From positions 3,844,001 to 3,908,000 of the forward strand of contig NZ_CP017770.1 in the NCBI RefSeq assembly GCF_001857945.1: a DNA stretch of 64,000 nt, read 5' to 3'. Below are positions 11,450-20,525 of the stretch, piece by piece. Numbering within the stretch: the stretch's first letter is position 1; every line of letters starts with the position of its first letter. Made by a program: the position numbers and the translations under genes. This DNA is from Paenibacillus crassostreae. Its GTDB lineage: Bacteria > Bacillota > Bacilli > Paenibacillales > Paenibacillaceae. Under the pieces are notes generated by a model. It did not search any database, was not told the origin of the DNA, and was given only the letters and a program-made list of their open reading frames with translations.

Positions 11450-12775
11450 GTGCATACTGAGTTTGCAGTCGGGGAACTTACACTGAATTTAACTCTAGTA
11501 TTACTACTTGTTTTATTAAATGGTGTATTCGTGGCGGCTGAGTTCTCATTAGTGAAAATACGCCAAACACGAATTACCCAATTAGTTAGTGAAGGAAATA
11601 AATTAGCCGGATTTGCTCTGAAAGTGAATAACAAACTGGATTCGTACTTATCAGCGACACAGTTTGGGATCACCTTGACTTCTCTAGGACTTGGTTGGTT
11701 GGGAGAACCGGCAATTTCAGAGTTGCTTGTGGAACCAATCATGTTCAAATTAGGTGTTACTGATCCAACTTTAATCACGACAGTGGGTGTCGTAACAGGA
11801 TTTAGTATCATCACTTTCTTACATATCGTATTGGGTGAACTGGCTCCGAAGTCGATTGCAATTCAGCGAACGGAAGGAACAGCACTTACTCTTTCGGCAC
11901 CATTAATTTTCTTCTATAAAGTATTCTTCCCTTTTATTTGGGTATTGAATGCTTCTGCTAACACTCTTCTGCGATGGGTAGGAATTCATCCTGTTAGCGA
12001 AGCGGAAGGAGCACATTCAGAAGAAGAAATTCGAATCTTGATGAATCAGAGTGCTCGGAGTGGTGTGATTGATCAAGATGAAATGAAGCTGATGGATAAT
12101 ATCTTTGAATTCTCTGACCTACTGGCTCGCGAGGTAATGTTGCCACGCACAGATATGGTCTGCTTATATGCGAATCTCTCGATTGAAGAGAACATTAAGA
12201 TCATTAGTGAGACCAGGCACTCAAGATATCCTGTTGCCATGGAAGACAAAGATCAGATTATAGGTTTTATTCATATTACGGATTTTTTGCTTGCAGATAA
12301 GGAGCAACAAGAAGATCTTTCATCCATGCTTCGCCCTATCTTGAATGTACCTGAGTCGATGGAGATTAGTCATGTACTTCGCTTGATGCAGAAGAAACAC
12401 TCTCAATTAACCCTTGTTGTAGATGAGTACGGTGGAACTGCTGGAATACTTACTGCTGAAGAGATTCTAGAGGAAATCGTTGGTGAATTATATGATGAGT
12501 TCGAGCATGAACGAGAAAGCATAGAAATCAATGGTGATGTTATTTCCGTGGAAGGCAGGATGTTGATAGAGGCTGTACATGATCTGACAGGTGTAATGAT
12601 TGAGGATGAAGAAGTGGATACCATTGGTGGTTGGCTGTTCAAAGAGCTAGAAGGGAGCCCGATTAAGGGTAAAAAAATTCAGGTTGGCAATTTCATCTTT
12701 CAAGTTGAGGAATCAACACGATTACGTATTACGCGGGTCATGATCATGCGAGTGAATAAAGAGGATGTTAATTGA
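11450..12775 (+). CDS. CNNM/CBS/CorC-HlyC family membrane transporter ('hemolysin family')
   Basis: 441 residues with three parts in order: a DUF21/CNNM membrane domain with about four TM segments (residues 5-190, including LGELAPKSIAIQ), a CBS pair (about 210-335, VMLPRTDM at its front) and a CorC/HlyC C-terminal domain (about 350-435). Members move Mg2+ or other divalent cations, with CBS domains sensing adenylates; the B. subtilis relatives are YhdP, YrkA and YqhB. The start is GTG 11450 after AGAGGGG, and a strong terminator follows. Confidence 0.88.
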   Translation: MHTEFAVGELTLNLTLVLLLVLLNGVFVAAEFSLVKIRQTRITQLVSEGNKLAGFALKVNNKLDSYLSATQFGITLTSLGLGWLGEPAISELLVEPIMFKLGVTDPTLITTVGVVTGFSIITFLHIVLGELAPKSIAIQRTEGTALTLSAPLIFFYKVFFPFIWVLNASANTLLRWVGIHPVSEAEGAHSEEEIRILMNQSARSGVIDQDEMKLMDNIFEFSDLLAREVMLPRTDMVCLYANLSIEENIKIISETRHSRYPVAMEDKDQIIGFIHITDFLLADKEQQEDLSSMLRPILNVPESMEISHVLRLMQKKHSQLTLVVDEYGGTAGILTAEEILEEIVGELYDEFEHERESIEINGDVISVEGRMLIEAVHDLTGVMIEDEEVDTIGGWLFKELEGSPIKGKKIQVGNFIFQVEESTRLRITRVMIMRVNKEDVN

Positions 12776-12780
12776 ATGAA

Positions 12781-12829
12781 AACTCCTTGTGGTTGAAGCG
12801 GAATCTTCGGCCAAGCCAAGGAGTTTTTT
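12781..12829 (+). terminator. Terminator after the CNNM/CBS gene
   Basis: AACTCCTTG (12781-12789) pairs with CAAGGAGTT (12817-12825), with an inner stem TGGTTGAAG/CTTCGGCCA, followed by a T run. Confidence 0.9.
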
Positions 12830-12919
12830 GTTGTATTTTAGTTCATTTTCTGGGCTAACGTCATATGCTATTGGTGAGGAGAGTATTGCAATTCAATATG
12901 ATTCCAAAGGAGGAGATCT

Positions 12920-13144
12920 TTGTTGAACTCACAAATACGAAGTTATACACCGTTTGTTGGGCCGTTTGATCCTTGTCCACCATTGCTCTGTAAAACGTAT
13001 GTGGTCCCACCTAATCAATTTATTTGCTTTCAACCAAGCGATTGGCCACAGTTTAGCCTTCCAGAGGCTTTAAGACGTGGAACGCTTTGGCCAGCTCTAT
13101 ATAGTCCATATACTGCCAGACAATCACAAGGAGGTAGTGCTTAA
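12920..13144 (+). CDS. cotJA: CotJA spore coat-associated protein
   Basis: A 74-residue proline-rich protein (GPFDPCPPLLCKTYVVPPNQ) with the family motif QPSDWPQFSLPEALRRGTLW. It starts at TTG 12920 (or TTG 12923) behind a very strong AAAGGAGGAG site. It is the first gene of the three-gene cotJ operon; the products belong to the spore coat and are made in the mother cell under sigma-E in B. subtilis. The stop codon shares its last base with the cotJB start. Confidence 0.95.
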   Translation: MLNSQIRSYTPFVGPFDPCPPLLCKTYVVPPNQFICFQPSDWPQFSLPEALRRGTLWPALYSPYTARQSQGGSA

Positions 13145-13410
13145 TGGGAGGTACACCATGTGATCAACAGTTTTATGAATGGCTTGAAGAGCTGCAAATT
13201 GTTGATTTCGCTCTTGTAGAACTGAATTTATTTCTCGATACACATCCAGAAGATCTAAATAGTATTAAACAGTATAATCAGCTTAGCCAGGAAAGGACTC
13301 GTCTAGCCAAACAGTTTCAAGAAGTATATGGACCCCTTATGAATTTCGGTCATGCTTATTCAAAATTCCCGTGGGAATGGTCACAAGCCCCTTGGCCTTG
13401 GCAAGTATAG
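13144..13410 (+). CDS. cotJB: CotJB spore coat protein
   Basis: 88 residues matching the CotJB family: CDQQFYEWLEELQIVDFALV at the N-terminus, an FLDTHPED block, and a Tyr/Trp/Pro-rich tail (FPWEWSQAPWPW). Its ATG overlaps the cotJA stop by one base and cotJC starts 25 bases downstream, so the three are one transcription unit. It acts in spore coat assembly together with CotJC. Confidence 0.95.
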   Translation: MGGTPCDQQFYEWLEELQIVDFALVELNLFLDTHPEDLNSIKQYNQLSQERTRLAKQFQEVYGPLMNFGHAYSKFPWEWSQAPWPWQV

Positions 13411-13435
13411 ATTCTTATGGAGGTGATGTTGATTT

Positions 13436-14005
13436 ATGTGGGTTTATGAAAAGAAACTCCAATATCCAGTAAGAGTGAGTAAATGTGATCCTCAAATGGC
13501 CAGATATTTATCTGAACAATACGGTGGTGCTGATGGTGAATTGGCAGCTGCACTACGCTACTTGAACCAACGATATACGATACCTGATAAAGTCATAGGA
13601 CTCCTTACAGATATTGGAACAGAAGAATTTGCACATTTAGAGATGATTGCAACGATGATCTACAAGTTAACTAAAGATGCCACGGTTGAACAACTGAAAG
13701 CTGTCGGTCTCGGCCCTCATTATGCCGCCCATGATAGTGCTTTGTTCTACGAGAATGCTAGTGGAGTACCATTTACTGCAGCATATATTCAAGCGAAGGG
13801 TGACCCCTTAGCTGACCTTTACGAGGACATTGCTGCTGAAGAGAAGGCTCGGGCTACATACCAGTGGCTAATTGATCTAACCGACGATGTTGATCTTCAA
13901 GATAGCTTGAAGTTCTTACGTGAGCGTGAGATCGTGCATTCATTGCGCTTTCAGGAAGCCGTAGAAATGATCAAGGACGATCGTCAGGAACAGAAGGTGT
14001 TTTGA
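13436..14005 (+). CDS. cotJC: CotJC, manganese-catalase-family spore coat protein
   Basis: 189 residues of ferritin-like four-helix type. Metal-ligand style motifs typical of Mn catalases are visible: GGADGELAAALRYL, GTEEFAHLEMI, AAEEKARATYQ and EIVHSLRF. In spore formers this protein sits in the coat and probably removes peroxide or protects coat components. The ATG follows TGGAGGTGATG. It is the last gene of the cotJ operon, with a terminator 12 bases downstream. Confidence 0.95.
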   Translation: MWVYEKKLQYPVRVSKCDPQMARYLSEQYGGADGELAAALRYLNQRYTIPDKVIGLLTDIGTEEFAHLEMIATMIYKLTKDATVEQLKAVGLGPHYAAHDSALFYENASGVPFTAAYIQAKGDPLADLYEDIAAEEKARATYQWLIDLTDDVDLQDSLKFLREREIVHSLRFQEAVEMIKDDRQEQKVF

Positions 14006-14016
14006 TGGTAAGTGGT

Positions 14017-14064
14017 AAGTGCTTTATCTTAGGGAATACCTAAAGATGAAGCACTTATTTTTTG
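14017..14064 (+). terminator. Terminator of the cotJABC operon
   Basis: AAGTGCTTTATCTTAGG (14017-14033) pairs with CCTAAAGATGAAGCACTT (14039-14056), with small bulges, followed by ATTTTTTG. Confidence 0.88.
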
Positions 14065-14097
14065 TTTTATCAAAGATATAAATAAACTATTTTAATA

Positions 14098-14218
14098 AGG
14101 CATCATTCGCATAAACTGATTGTGTGAATGATGCCTGAAAACCAAAATATTGGATTAAGCTCGAAGTGGTGAAGAGAACGGAATTGTCCTGTAGAGGTGA
14201 TCGTAAGGACAATCCGTT
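14098..14218. other. Two hairpins between convergent spore operons
   Basis: First hairpin: AGGCATCATTCGCA (14098-14111) against TGTGTGAATGATGCCT (14121-14136). Second: AACGGAATTGTCCT (14177-14190) against AGGACAATCCGTT (14206-14218). On the minus strand the first is followed only by a weak T-rich stretch, so it may end the minus-strand ATP-grasp operon, with low certainty. Confidence 0.5.
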
Positions 14219-14246
14219 ATCGTAGCGGCTACATGATTCATCTAAG

Positions 14247-15377
14247 TTAGGAGGAGGATTCCTCCTTCACCTCGGATTTTGGTGGAGTTACCTTTTTTCG
14301 ATACAACCAAAGTGCATACTCTAAGGGATTGACAATGGCCCTCCGGTAGGCATCTCTTTGTCCGCTTCTTGCGAACACTTCTCTGGCTGGTTTTGGGTTG
14401 ACCTCTAGGAGGTAGACTTCACCTTTTTTAGTAACAGCTAAATCGAGAGCTAACTCACATAATGCTCCATAGGTTTGTTCTAGGTATGCTGCTATTTCTA
14501 GTCCAAGTTCCTCTGATTTTTTCTGGACTTGTTCCTGAATTTTTTTGTTAGTTATCCATTGAGGAAGTAGGATCTCCATGGGAACGGCTTTACCACCTCC
14601 ATGGAGATTAGAGGTAACACTTCGCATAGCACCTACTCTTCCTACTATCCCTGTTAACCGCCAATGACCTTCTCGATTTTTCTGTACTAACATGCGATAA
14701 TCATGCACACGCCCATTGGGGAGTCTAACGGGAATACCTTCTTGAACGATATAACGATTTATATTCCAACTTGTTAGCATAGCTCCTAAACGAGTGGCGT
14801 GTATCCTTTGAGGCGTAATGATTTTGCGTTGTTGATTTCGTCCCTGAATGTAATATTGCTGGGTACTATTCTTCAAATGTTCAATGCGCAGAATTCCACG
14901 TCCACCTGTTCCATTTATCGGTTTTAGGTAAATAACAGGTTTGCGCTTTAGCATATACTGAACATCGGATAAGCTATTGACTAGCTTGGTTTCTGGTAAA
15001 TGTGGCCGAAAATTATCCTTTTTGGAAAGAACCTCGTGAATTGTCCATTTATTCCGGAGTGGGCGATTAAGGAATAGATGGTGTGCATAGTTTTTTCGAA
15101 ATGCGAGAAGCTGTGTGAAACGTGGGCCATTTTGAATTCGACAACGATCGTAAATCATATCTGGAAAATCACGTAACATCCGTGACCATTTCTTGCTCTT
15201 TGGATCATACTCCATAGCTAATATCTTCTTATTGTTAACATCCATAGGGGTGAATACGAAGACGTCAAGCCCTAGTTTTTTTCCTTCGGTAATCATATTC
15301 TGATATATCGGCTTTTCTTCTAGTTGCTTATGCTCATTGAGATAAAGTGTCAGAATACCTAAGACGGGATTTGCCAT
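14247..15377 (-). CDS. YheC/YheD-family ATP-grasp spore coat protein (array gene 5)
   Basis: 376 residues. ATP-grasp blocks in order: YLKPINGTGGRGILRI (phosphate-binding loop, about 160-175), the strand YIVQEGIPV, the VHDYRMLVQKN block, SNLHGGGKAVP, and the metal-binding end LALDLAVTKKG/LLEVNPKPAREVF. No signal peptide. In B. subtilis, YheC and YheD localise to the forespore surface or coat; the ATP-dependent ligation they catalyse is unknown. It starts after GAGGAGGTGAATCGAT and is the last of five such genes on this strand, 14 bases after the fourth. Confidence 0.85.
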   Translation of the reverse strand: MANPVLGILTLYLNEHKQLEEKPIYQNMITEGKKLGLDVFVFTPMDVNNKKILAMEYDPKSKKWSRMLRDFPDMIYDRCRIQNGPRFTQLLAFRKNYAHHLFLNRPLRNKWTIHEVLSKKDNFRPHLPETKLVNSLSDVQYMLKRKPVIYLKPINGTGGRGILRIEHLKNSTQQYYIQGRNQQRKIITPQRIHATRLGAMLTSWNINRYIVQEGIPVRLPNGRVHDYRMLVQKNREGHWRLTGIVGRVGAMRSVTSNLHGGGKAVPMEILLPQWITNKKIQEQVQKKSEELGLEIAAYLEQTYGALCELALDLAVTKKGEVYLLEVNPKPAREVFARSGQRDAYRRAIVNPLEYALWLYRKKVTPPKSEVKEESSS

Positions 15378-15391
15378 ATCGATTCACCTCC

Positions 15392-16513
15392 TCAGTTATA
15401 CTTGTTGTGCTGTGCAAGATATTGGCTATATTCAAATATCCGTTCTAATGACCTCTTACGAATGTGAGGCTCATCAAATTTCATAGGGCGGGCATTGGCT
15501 TCAAAGAACCATATTTTACCGAACTGATCAAGTCCAAGATCCATGGACATTTCGCCAAGCTTGTTTCCAGATGCTCTTTCGATCTGACGAGCAATGATCA
15601 GTGCAGTTGTTTTTATTTGATTCATGATGAAGCTAGACATATCTGATCCAAAAAGAGCGGATATTAATCTCGTTGGTCTTTCGATGCTACCACCACGCGG
15701 CACATGTGTTGTAATACTTTTTAATCCAGCCATTCTAGCACCTACCCCCGTAACCCCCCACTGCCCCTTGCCTGTCTTTTGAACCATAATACGGAGGTCG
15801 AAGGGGCGATTATCCACCGTTGCAAGTTGAATTCCTTGTTGAACAATATACGGTGACGTACCTATCTCTTTCTTGAGGCGGATCCAAAGTCTTCTTAGGC
15901 TAGGTGATTTGTAAGTGATGCTTGATCTGTCATTTTGGATTTTTAACCGATAAGGTAAGGATTTATCTTTTTGGAATTTCAGCATCATAATACCTTTACC
16001 CGCTTTTCCACTTTCTGGCTTAAGGTAGACATATGGATGCTTATCCAGTATTTTTGATAATGACAATTCATTAACTAGACGTTTTGTCATGGGTACAAGG
16101 TAATCTGTGGAGTTAGAAATTCTGAGCCATTCGAATAAATCCCATTTATTGAAGAAGTGTGGATTATAGAAATGAGTATTAGGATGTGTTAAGTAGCTAT
16201 TTATTTTTCTTTGGACCCAAGGCTTCGCCTCGTCTTCACGTAAGGGAATACGATTATAAATAACTTGCGGTGGAGGGAAGTTATGCACCTCCCAATCCTC
16301 ATTGTTAGAACTAAGTGTATAACCTTTAACTGTAGGAGAATTCAATTTCAAATCGCGAACAGTGACCACATAGATAGGGTAATCCAGTTCTTTACCAGTG
16401 CGAACGATATCCACAAAGTTAGCATGATTGCCTCGGAAACCTTTTGCGGAATCAGCTGGCATGGTCAATATTGCAATAACTGGTTTAGTATCATTGAAAC
16501 TCTGGCCGTTCAC
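15392..16513 (-). CDS. YheC/YheD-family ATP-grasp spore coat protein (array gene 4)
   Basis: 373 residues without the extra N-terminal domain. ATP-grasp blocks: YLKPESGKAGKGIMML, YIVQQGIQLATVDNRPFDLR, IMVQKTGKGQWGVTG, HVPRGGSIERP, and MSMDLGLDQFGK/FFEANARPMKF as the Mg-binding end. Its ATG overlaps the stop of the preceding gene by 4 bases, so translation is coupled. The catalytic blocks are intact, so it is expected to be an active ligase of unknown substrate associated with the spore. Confidence 0.84.
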   Translation of the reverse strand: MNGQSFNDTKPVIAILTMPADSAKGFRGNHANFVDIVRTGKELDYPIYVVTVRDLKLNSPTVKGYTLSSNNEDWEVHNFPPPQVIYNRIPLREDEAKPWVQRKINSYLTHPNTHFYNPHFFNKWDLFEWLRISNSTDYLVPMTKRLVNELSLSKILDKHPYVYLKPESGKAGKGIMMLKFQKDKSLPYRLKIQNDRSSITYKSPSLRRLWIRLKKEIGTSPYIVQQGIQLATVDNRPFDLRIMVQKTGKGQWGVTGVGARMAGLKSITTHVPRGGSIERPTRLISALFGSDMSSFIMNQIKTTALIIARQIERASGNKLGEMSMDLGLDQFGKIWFFEANARPMKFDEPHIRKRSLERIFEYSQYLAQHNKYN

Positions 16514-17886
16514 TGGCTGATCCTCCTGCGAAACTTACTGAGATACAGACAATGCTCCATGATGTGCTCCACCGAGGCAATTCCTTCATTCTTTAATGAT
16601 GGATGATTAAATATGGATCTCCCTGGCTTAGCATTTGCTTCAAACATCCAAATCTTCTCATCTTGATCAATGCCAAGGTCGAACCCAAGCTCACCTAGTA
16701 AGTGCTGGTGATGTAATTCAATAACTTCCGCAAGAGAGATAGCTACTTGTTTCGCTTGTTTCAGTACTTCGTCAGAACGTGCGCCGAAACTACGGCTTAA
16801 CGCCTGCTCCGGAGTGAGTAGTGAACCCCCGTTCTTCAAATGTGTAGTCACACTTCCACGACCTGATTTTTTAGCTCCAATTCCTACAACAACCCACTGA
16901 TTATTGCCATTTTTGTGCATATGAAAACGAAAATCAATCGGGCAATTATCAATCTCGATAAGACGAATCCCTTGCTGAATGACATATCCCCGTAAAAGAC
17001 GACCATGTTTAGCGTCTAACATCCGCATAAGACTATTGAAATTGTTGAAGCGAAGTAAAACATTCTCAGCGTTCTTACGATAACGAACGAAATAGCCACG
17101 TTTAGGTAAATAAGTCATCCGATAGATCCCTTTACCAAGGCTTCCACTTGATGGTTTATAGTAGACGAATTGATGACGCTCTAACATATCCTTTAATCTT
17201 TCTGTGGTTGGATTCATATGAGATTCAGGTACATAACGATTGACGTTTGGATCTTGATCGAGAAGATTATAGATATCTGATTTGTTAAAGAAACTCCAGT
17301 TGAAAAAAGGAATTCGTTTGCGACTTAATCGATCTCTTAATTGGTTAATAGAAACAGAAGTTTCAGCCTTACGACTGGGTAGTCTATTGTAGACTACATC
17401 TGGAAGAGGAACGATTTTTCGTGTGAACACGCCATTGTCATTGAGGAAATATCCTCGAACGGTTTCATCCTGCCAATTAATATCTTTCGGTGTGAAGGCA
17501 AAAGTGTAGGCTTTCTTATTTCCTTCCCTAAGCAATTGTTTGATAAACCCAGTTCTAGAGCTAAAGGGCTTGTTGATTGAGTTCGCAGGGCCATCCGACA
17601 GAATACCAATCAAGGGACCAAGCTGAAATTCGTTCTGTTGAAGATTACGAAGAAATACACCACCGGCTTTTGGAACATGAATTTTATTTTGAACTGCGGA
17701 ACCTATATAAAGGTGATTTCCGCTCTTTTTAATCGGTCGAACACGTGCAGGTACAACTTCATTCCCTAAACGAAGTTGTATGTTTTTCTTTCCCGTCATT
17801 TTGAGGTTTTTCATCAGCGCATTTGAAATATAGACGACTTTCTCGGGCTGCTGCGTAAAATGAATATTGCAAAAAGTCAAACTCAT
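16510..17886 (-). CDS. YheD-like ATP-grasp spore coat protein with N-terminal domain (array gene 3)
   Basis: 458 residues. The first ~100 residues are a separate beta-rich domain (NIQLRLGNEVVPARVRPIKK) found in the longer YheD-type members, joined by LGPLIGILSDG to the ATP-grasp part. Blocks seen: YYKPSSGSLGKGIYRM, YVIQQGIRLIEIDNCPIDFR, HMHKNGNNQWVVVG, HLKNGGSLLTPE, and GFDLGIDQDEK/MFEANAKPGRS. It overlaps the genes on both sides by 4 bases (ATGA junctions at 16510-16513 and 17883-17886). Confidence 0.85.
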   Translation of the reverse strand: MSLTFCNIHFTQQPEKVVYISNALMKNLKMTGKKNIQLRLGNEVVPARVRPIKKSGNHLYIGSAVQNKIHVPKAGGVFLRNLQQNEFQLGPLIGILSDGPANSINKPFSSRTGFIKQLLREGNKKAYTFAFTPKDINWQDETVRGYFLNDNGVFTRKIVPLPDVVYNRLPSRKAETSVSINQLRDRLSRKRIPFFNWSFFNKSDIYNLLDQDPNVNRYVPESHMNPTTERLKDMLERHQFVYYKPSSGSLGKGIYRMTYLPKRGYFVRYRKNAENVLLRFNNFNSLMRMLDAKHGRLLRGYVIQQGIRLIEIDNCPIDFRFHMHKNGNNQWVVVGIGAKKSGRGSVTTHLKNGGSLLTPEQALSRSFGARSDEVLKQAKQVAISLAEVIELHHQHLLGELGFDLGIDQDEKIWMFEANAKPGRSIFNHPSLKNEGIASVEHIMEHCLYLSKFRRRISQ

Positions 17887-18998
17887 GAATTTACCCTCCT
17901 AAGTTGTCGAAGCAATAAATAACGAGCGTAGTGAAGTGGATTCTCATTGGCTAGATTTGAAATTGTCGGGTCCCCGATGAGATTAAAGGAGGTACGACCT
18001 GGTCTAGAATTCACTTCAAGAAGCCAAACGTTTCCTTCTGTATCGACACCGTAATCGATGCCAAGCTCACCTAATCGACCGAAATGGCTCTCAAGGATTG
18101 GTGAGATATCCCTCGACAGTGTATGAAGAACAGTCATGATATGTTCAGCAGTCGCTGTTCCGTATTCACGAGTCAAGTATGGTAAGACTGAGACAGCTGT
18201 GCCGCCCCCATGTAGATTGGATGTAGCACTGCCGAACTGACCTTGCCGTACTACCATTCCTGTGAGAACCCAGCGTCCTTTACCATTCTTCTGCATAAGT
18301 ACACGTATATCAAAAGGATGGCCATTTTTACTAGTTAGAGGTAAATAAGGTTGAATGATGTATGGCCGATGATGAATAAATTGATGAACCCATTGTAGTG
18401 CTTTGGATTCAGAATTGAAGGTTTGCATAAACTCTTTATTATGATGATTTCTTCCGTTAATAAAAAATTTATTTTCGGTTGGAAACCGCTGAATATGGAG
18501 TGTTGATTTCCCTTGTGATCCTGCGTGTGGCTTTAAAAATACCTGTCCATGATGTGTTATTAATTCTTTGTTTAGCGATTCTGAATCCGAATAAGAAGAA
18601 GTAGGTGGAAGATACGGAATGAGATTGGGATACTTTATCAAGTGGTTATATACTTTCCATTTCCCTGGTAATCCACGGGACCATAAGATGGGTTGTTTCT
18701 GTAGTGAAGTGGTATCAAGTAATCTGATTAGGGATCTATAATCGCTTCCAAGTGTACATAAGCAACGATCATAGATCAGATCTGGAATAGGCATAATCGA
18801 CTTTTTCCATTCATCTTGACAAATTGTATAGCCAGTTACATGTCGATGGATTGGCTGAGGATGGAATACGATAATAGAAATGCCATACTTGCTACTTACT
18901 TGATTTAAGCGACGGTAATAATGTTGTTCTGAGAAAGGCGGGTTTCCTAATTTACGATTGCAAAGGATACCAAGTGAACCGATATACGGATGAATCAA
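17883..18998 (-). CDS. YheC/YheD-family ATP-grasp spore coat protein (array gene 2)
   Basis: 371 residues when started at TTG 18998, which has AAGGGGTGG six bases upstream; the longer frame to 19097 has no good site and runs back into the previous gene. Blocks: FLKPHAGSQGKSTLHI, YIIQPYLPLTSKNGHPFDIR, VLMQKNGKGRWVLTG, SNLHGGGTAVS, and GIDYGVDTEGN/LLEVNSRPGRTSF. Like genes 4 and 5 it lacks the N-terminal extra domain. It lies 13 bases after gene 1. Confidence 0.83.
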   Translation of the reverse strand: MIHPYIGSLGILCNRKLGNPPFSEQHYYRRLNQVSSKYGISIIVFHPQPIHRHVTGYTICQDEWKKSIMPIPDLIYDRCLCTLGSDYRSLIRLLDTTSLQKQPILWSRGLPGKWKVYNHLIKYPNLIPYLPPTSSYSDSESLNKELITHHGQVFLKPHAGSQGKSTLHIQRFPTENKFFINGRNHHNKEFMQTFNSESKALQWVHQFIHHRPYIIQPYLPLTSKNGHPFDIRVLMQKNGKGRWVLTGMVVRQGQFGSATSNLHGGGTAVSVLPYLTREYGTATAEHIMTVLHTLSRDISPILESHFGRLGELGIDYGVDTEGNVWLLEVNSRPGRTSFNLIGDPTISNLANENPLHYARYLLLRQLRRVNS

Positions 18999-19011
18999 TA
19001 TGAACCACCCC

Positions 19012-20379
19012 TTAAAAACCAGACAGATAACAACAATAGTGTATGAGTTGTTTGACGGATGGTCGTATTTTATTTTCGTTAAGGGCCGTGTTGTCATTCT
19101 TGGATGGCTTTGAATTTACTTCGAGTAACCAGATACGCCCAGATTTATCCATAGCAAGGTCAATACCCAATTCACCAAAATGAGCAGGGATCGCGTTATC
19201 TAAACCTTTGGCAATCTGCAAGGCGGCAAGTCTTAGATTGACGTTAGCGGCTTTCTTGGAGACTATAGGCATACTAGTTTTCATTACGGCTTCATTGACA
19301 GGGCTAAGGCTCCCACCTCGTGCGAGATTAGAAACGAAGTGATTTCCTCCAGCTATTCGGGCGACAATAGATGTAACACTCCATTGTCCTGTATTGTTCT
19401 TTTGCACAAGAGCACGAAAATCTACAGGGTGGTTCTTATGATTGATCAGAGAAAGCCCTTGTTGAATTTGATAACGTGTACTTTTCATCTTTCCTGAAAT
19501 ATTATCGAATAACTTCGGAAGTGTGGAATATATTTTCTTTTGTGGTCCACTCATTGTTGTCGTTAGAGTTTGAAAAGTGCCGTCTGGTTGCTTAGAAATT
19601 CGGATAATCCCCTTTCCTAGACTACCTCTAACAGGTTTGAGGAACACGACTGGATAATGATTACACATCTTCTTCAGAATGTTATATCCATTCAATAAGT
19701 GTGATTCAGGTAGAAAACGATGAAGCTGTGATTCTTTCCTTAATTCTTCAAACACTTCGGTTTTGTCGAGAAATCGTTCATTGAAAAAGTGACCGCCGTA
19801 CAAGGATTTTACTTCCTTCATAAAATGCTGTACGCTTGGATTATTCTCCAATTTTCGCGAAGTCAGACGGTTGTTTACGACATCTGCGATCGGCATTTGA
19901 GTCAAGCGCCAGCCTTCATCATATGTCCAGCCTTGGATACTGTTAGAATTAGCTGTGATATGTTGTGGAGTGAAGAAGTAAACATATGCTCCTTGCTTTT
20001 GGCAAGCATCAACTAATTCATGACAAAACAGAGAAATAGAACCAAATGGATTGTCAGGCTTATTAGGATGATCACGACTGATCATGACGCCAATTAGAGG
20101 ACCTAATGATAGCCTCCGGCTTGCTGCATGGTATTTGATTCTTAATACGGCTCGAGATGACAATCCCATTTGCCTAGATAACACAGTACTGATTCGCAGG
20201 CCGCTATGCTTAGGAACGGAGATAATGGTAATCTCCTGTTTAAAGGAGCCAAACACTAATTGCAGAGGGCGATCTGTGGGTATTTTCCACTTTTTAATTA
20301 ATCTTTCACCCAACATGATTGCGTTTGCCTGCACTATGCCTGGTTTGAATAGTTGGACCGATATCTTTTTTGTGGACAT
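19012..20379 (-). CDS. YheD-like ATP-grasp spore coat protein with N-terminal domain (array gene 1)
   Basis: 455 residues from ATG 20379 (GGAAGGAG site 8 bases upstream); the frame extends to 20565 but would overlap the divergent yheA gene. An N-terminal beta-rich domain (about 1-100) precedes LGPLIGVMISRD and the ATP-grasp part: FLKPVRGSLGKGIIRI, YQIQQGLSLINHKNHPVDFR, LVQKNNTGQWSVTS, NLARGGSLSP, and GIDLAMDKSGR/LLEVNSKPSKND. It is the first gene of the five-gene minus-strand operon. Confidence 0.84.
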   Translation of the reverse strand: MSTKKISVQLFKPGIVQANAIMLGERLIKKWKIPTDRPLQLVFGSFKQEITIISVPKHSGLRISTVLSRQMGLSSRAVLRIKYHAASRRLSLGPLIGVMISRDHPNKPDNPFGSISLFCHELVDACQKQGAYVYFFTPQHITANSNSIQGWTYDEGWRLTQMPIADVVNNRLTSRKLENNPSVQHFMKEVKSLYGGHFFNERFLDKTEVFEELRKESQLHRFLPESHLLNGYNILKKMCNHYPVVFLKPVRGSLGKGIIRISKQPDGTFQTLTTTMSGPQKKIYSTLPKLFDNISGKMKSTRYQIQQGLSLINHKNHPVDFRALVQKNNTGQWSVTSIVARIAGGNHFVSNLARGGSLSPVNEAVMKTSMPIVSKKAANVNLRLAALQIAKGLDNAIPAHFGELGIDLAMDKSGRIWLLEVNSKPSKNDNTALNENKIRPSVKQLIHYCCYLSGF

Positions 20380-20525
20380 CGTGAGTCTCCTTCCAACAAC
20401 AACTTGATGTCTTAAGTCTTTTTGGACTGTGCATATTGCATGTAATTCATCATATGAGGACATATATCCCTTGGTGATTGACCATTTATACGAATTGGAG
20501 AGTAATTTAAAAGGAGGAACAAATA

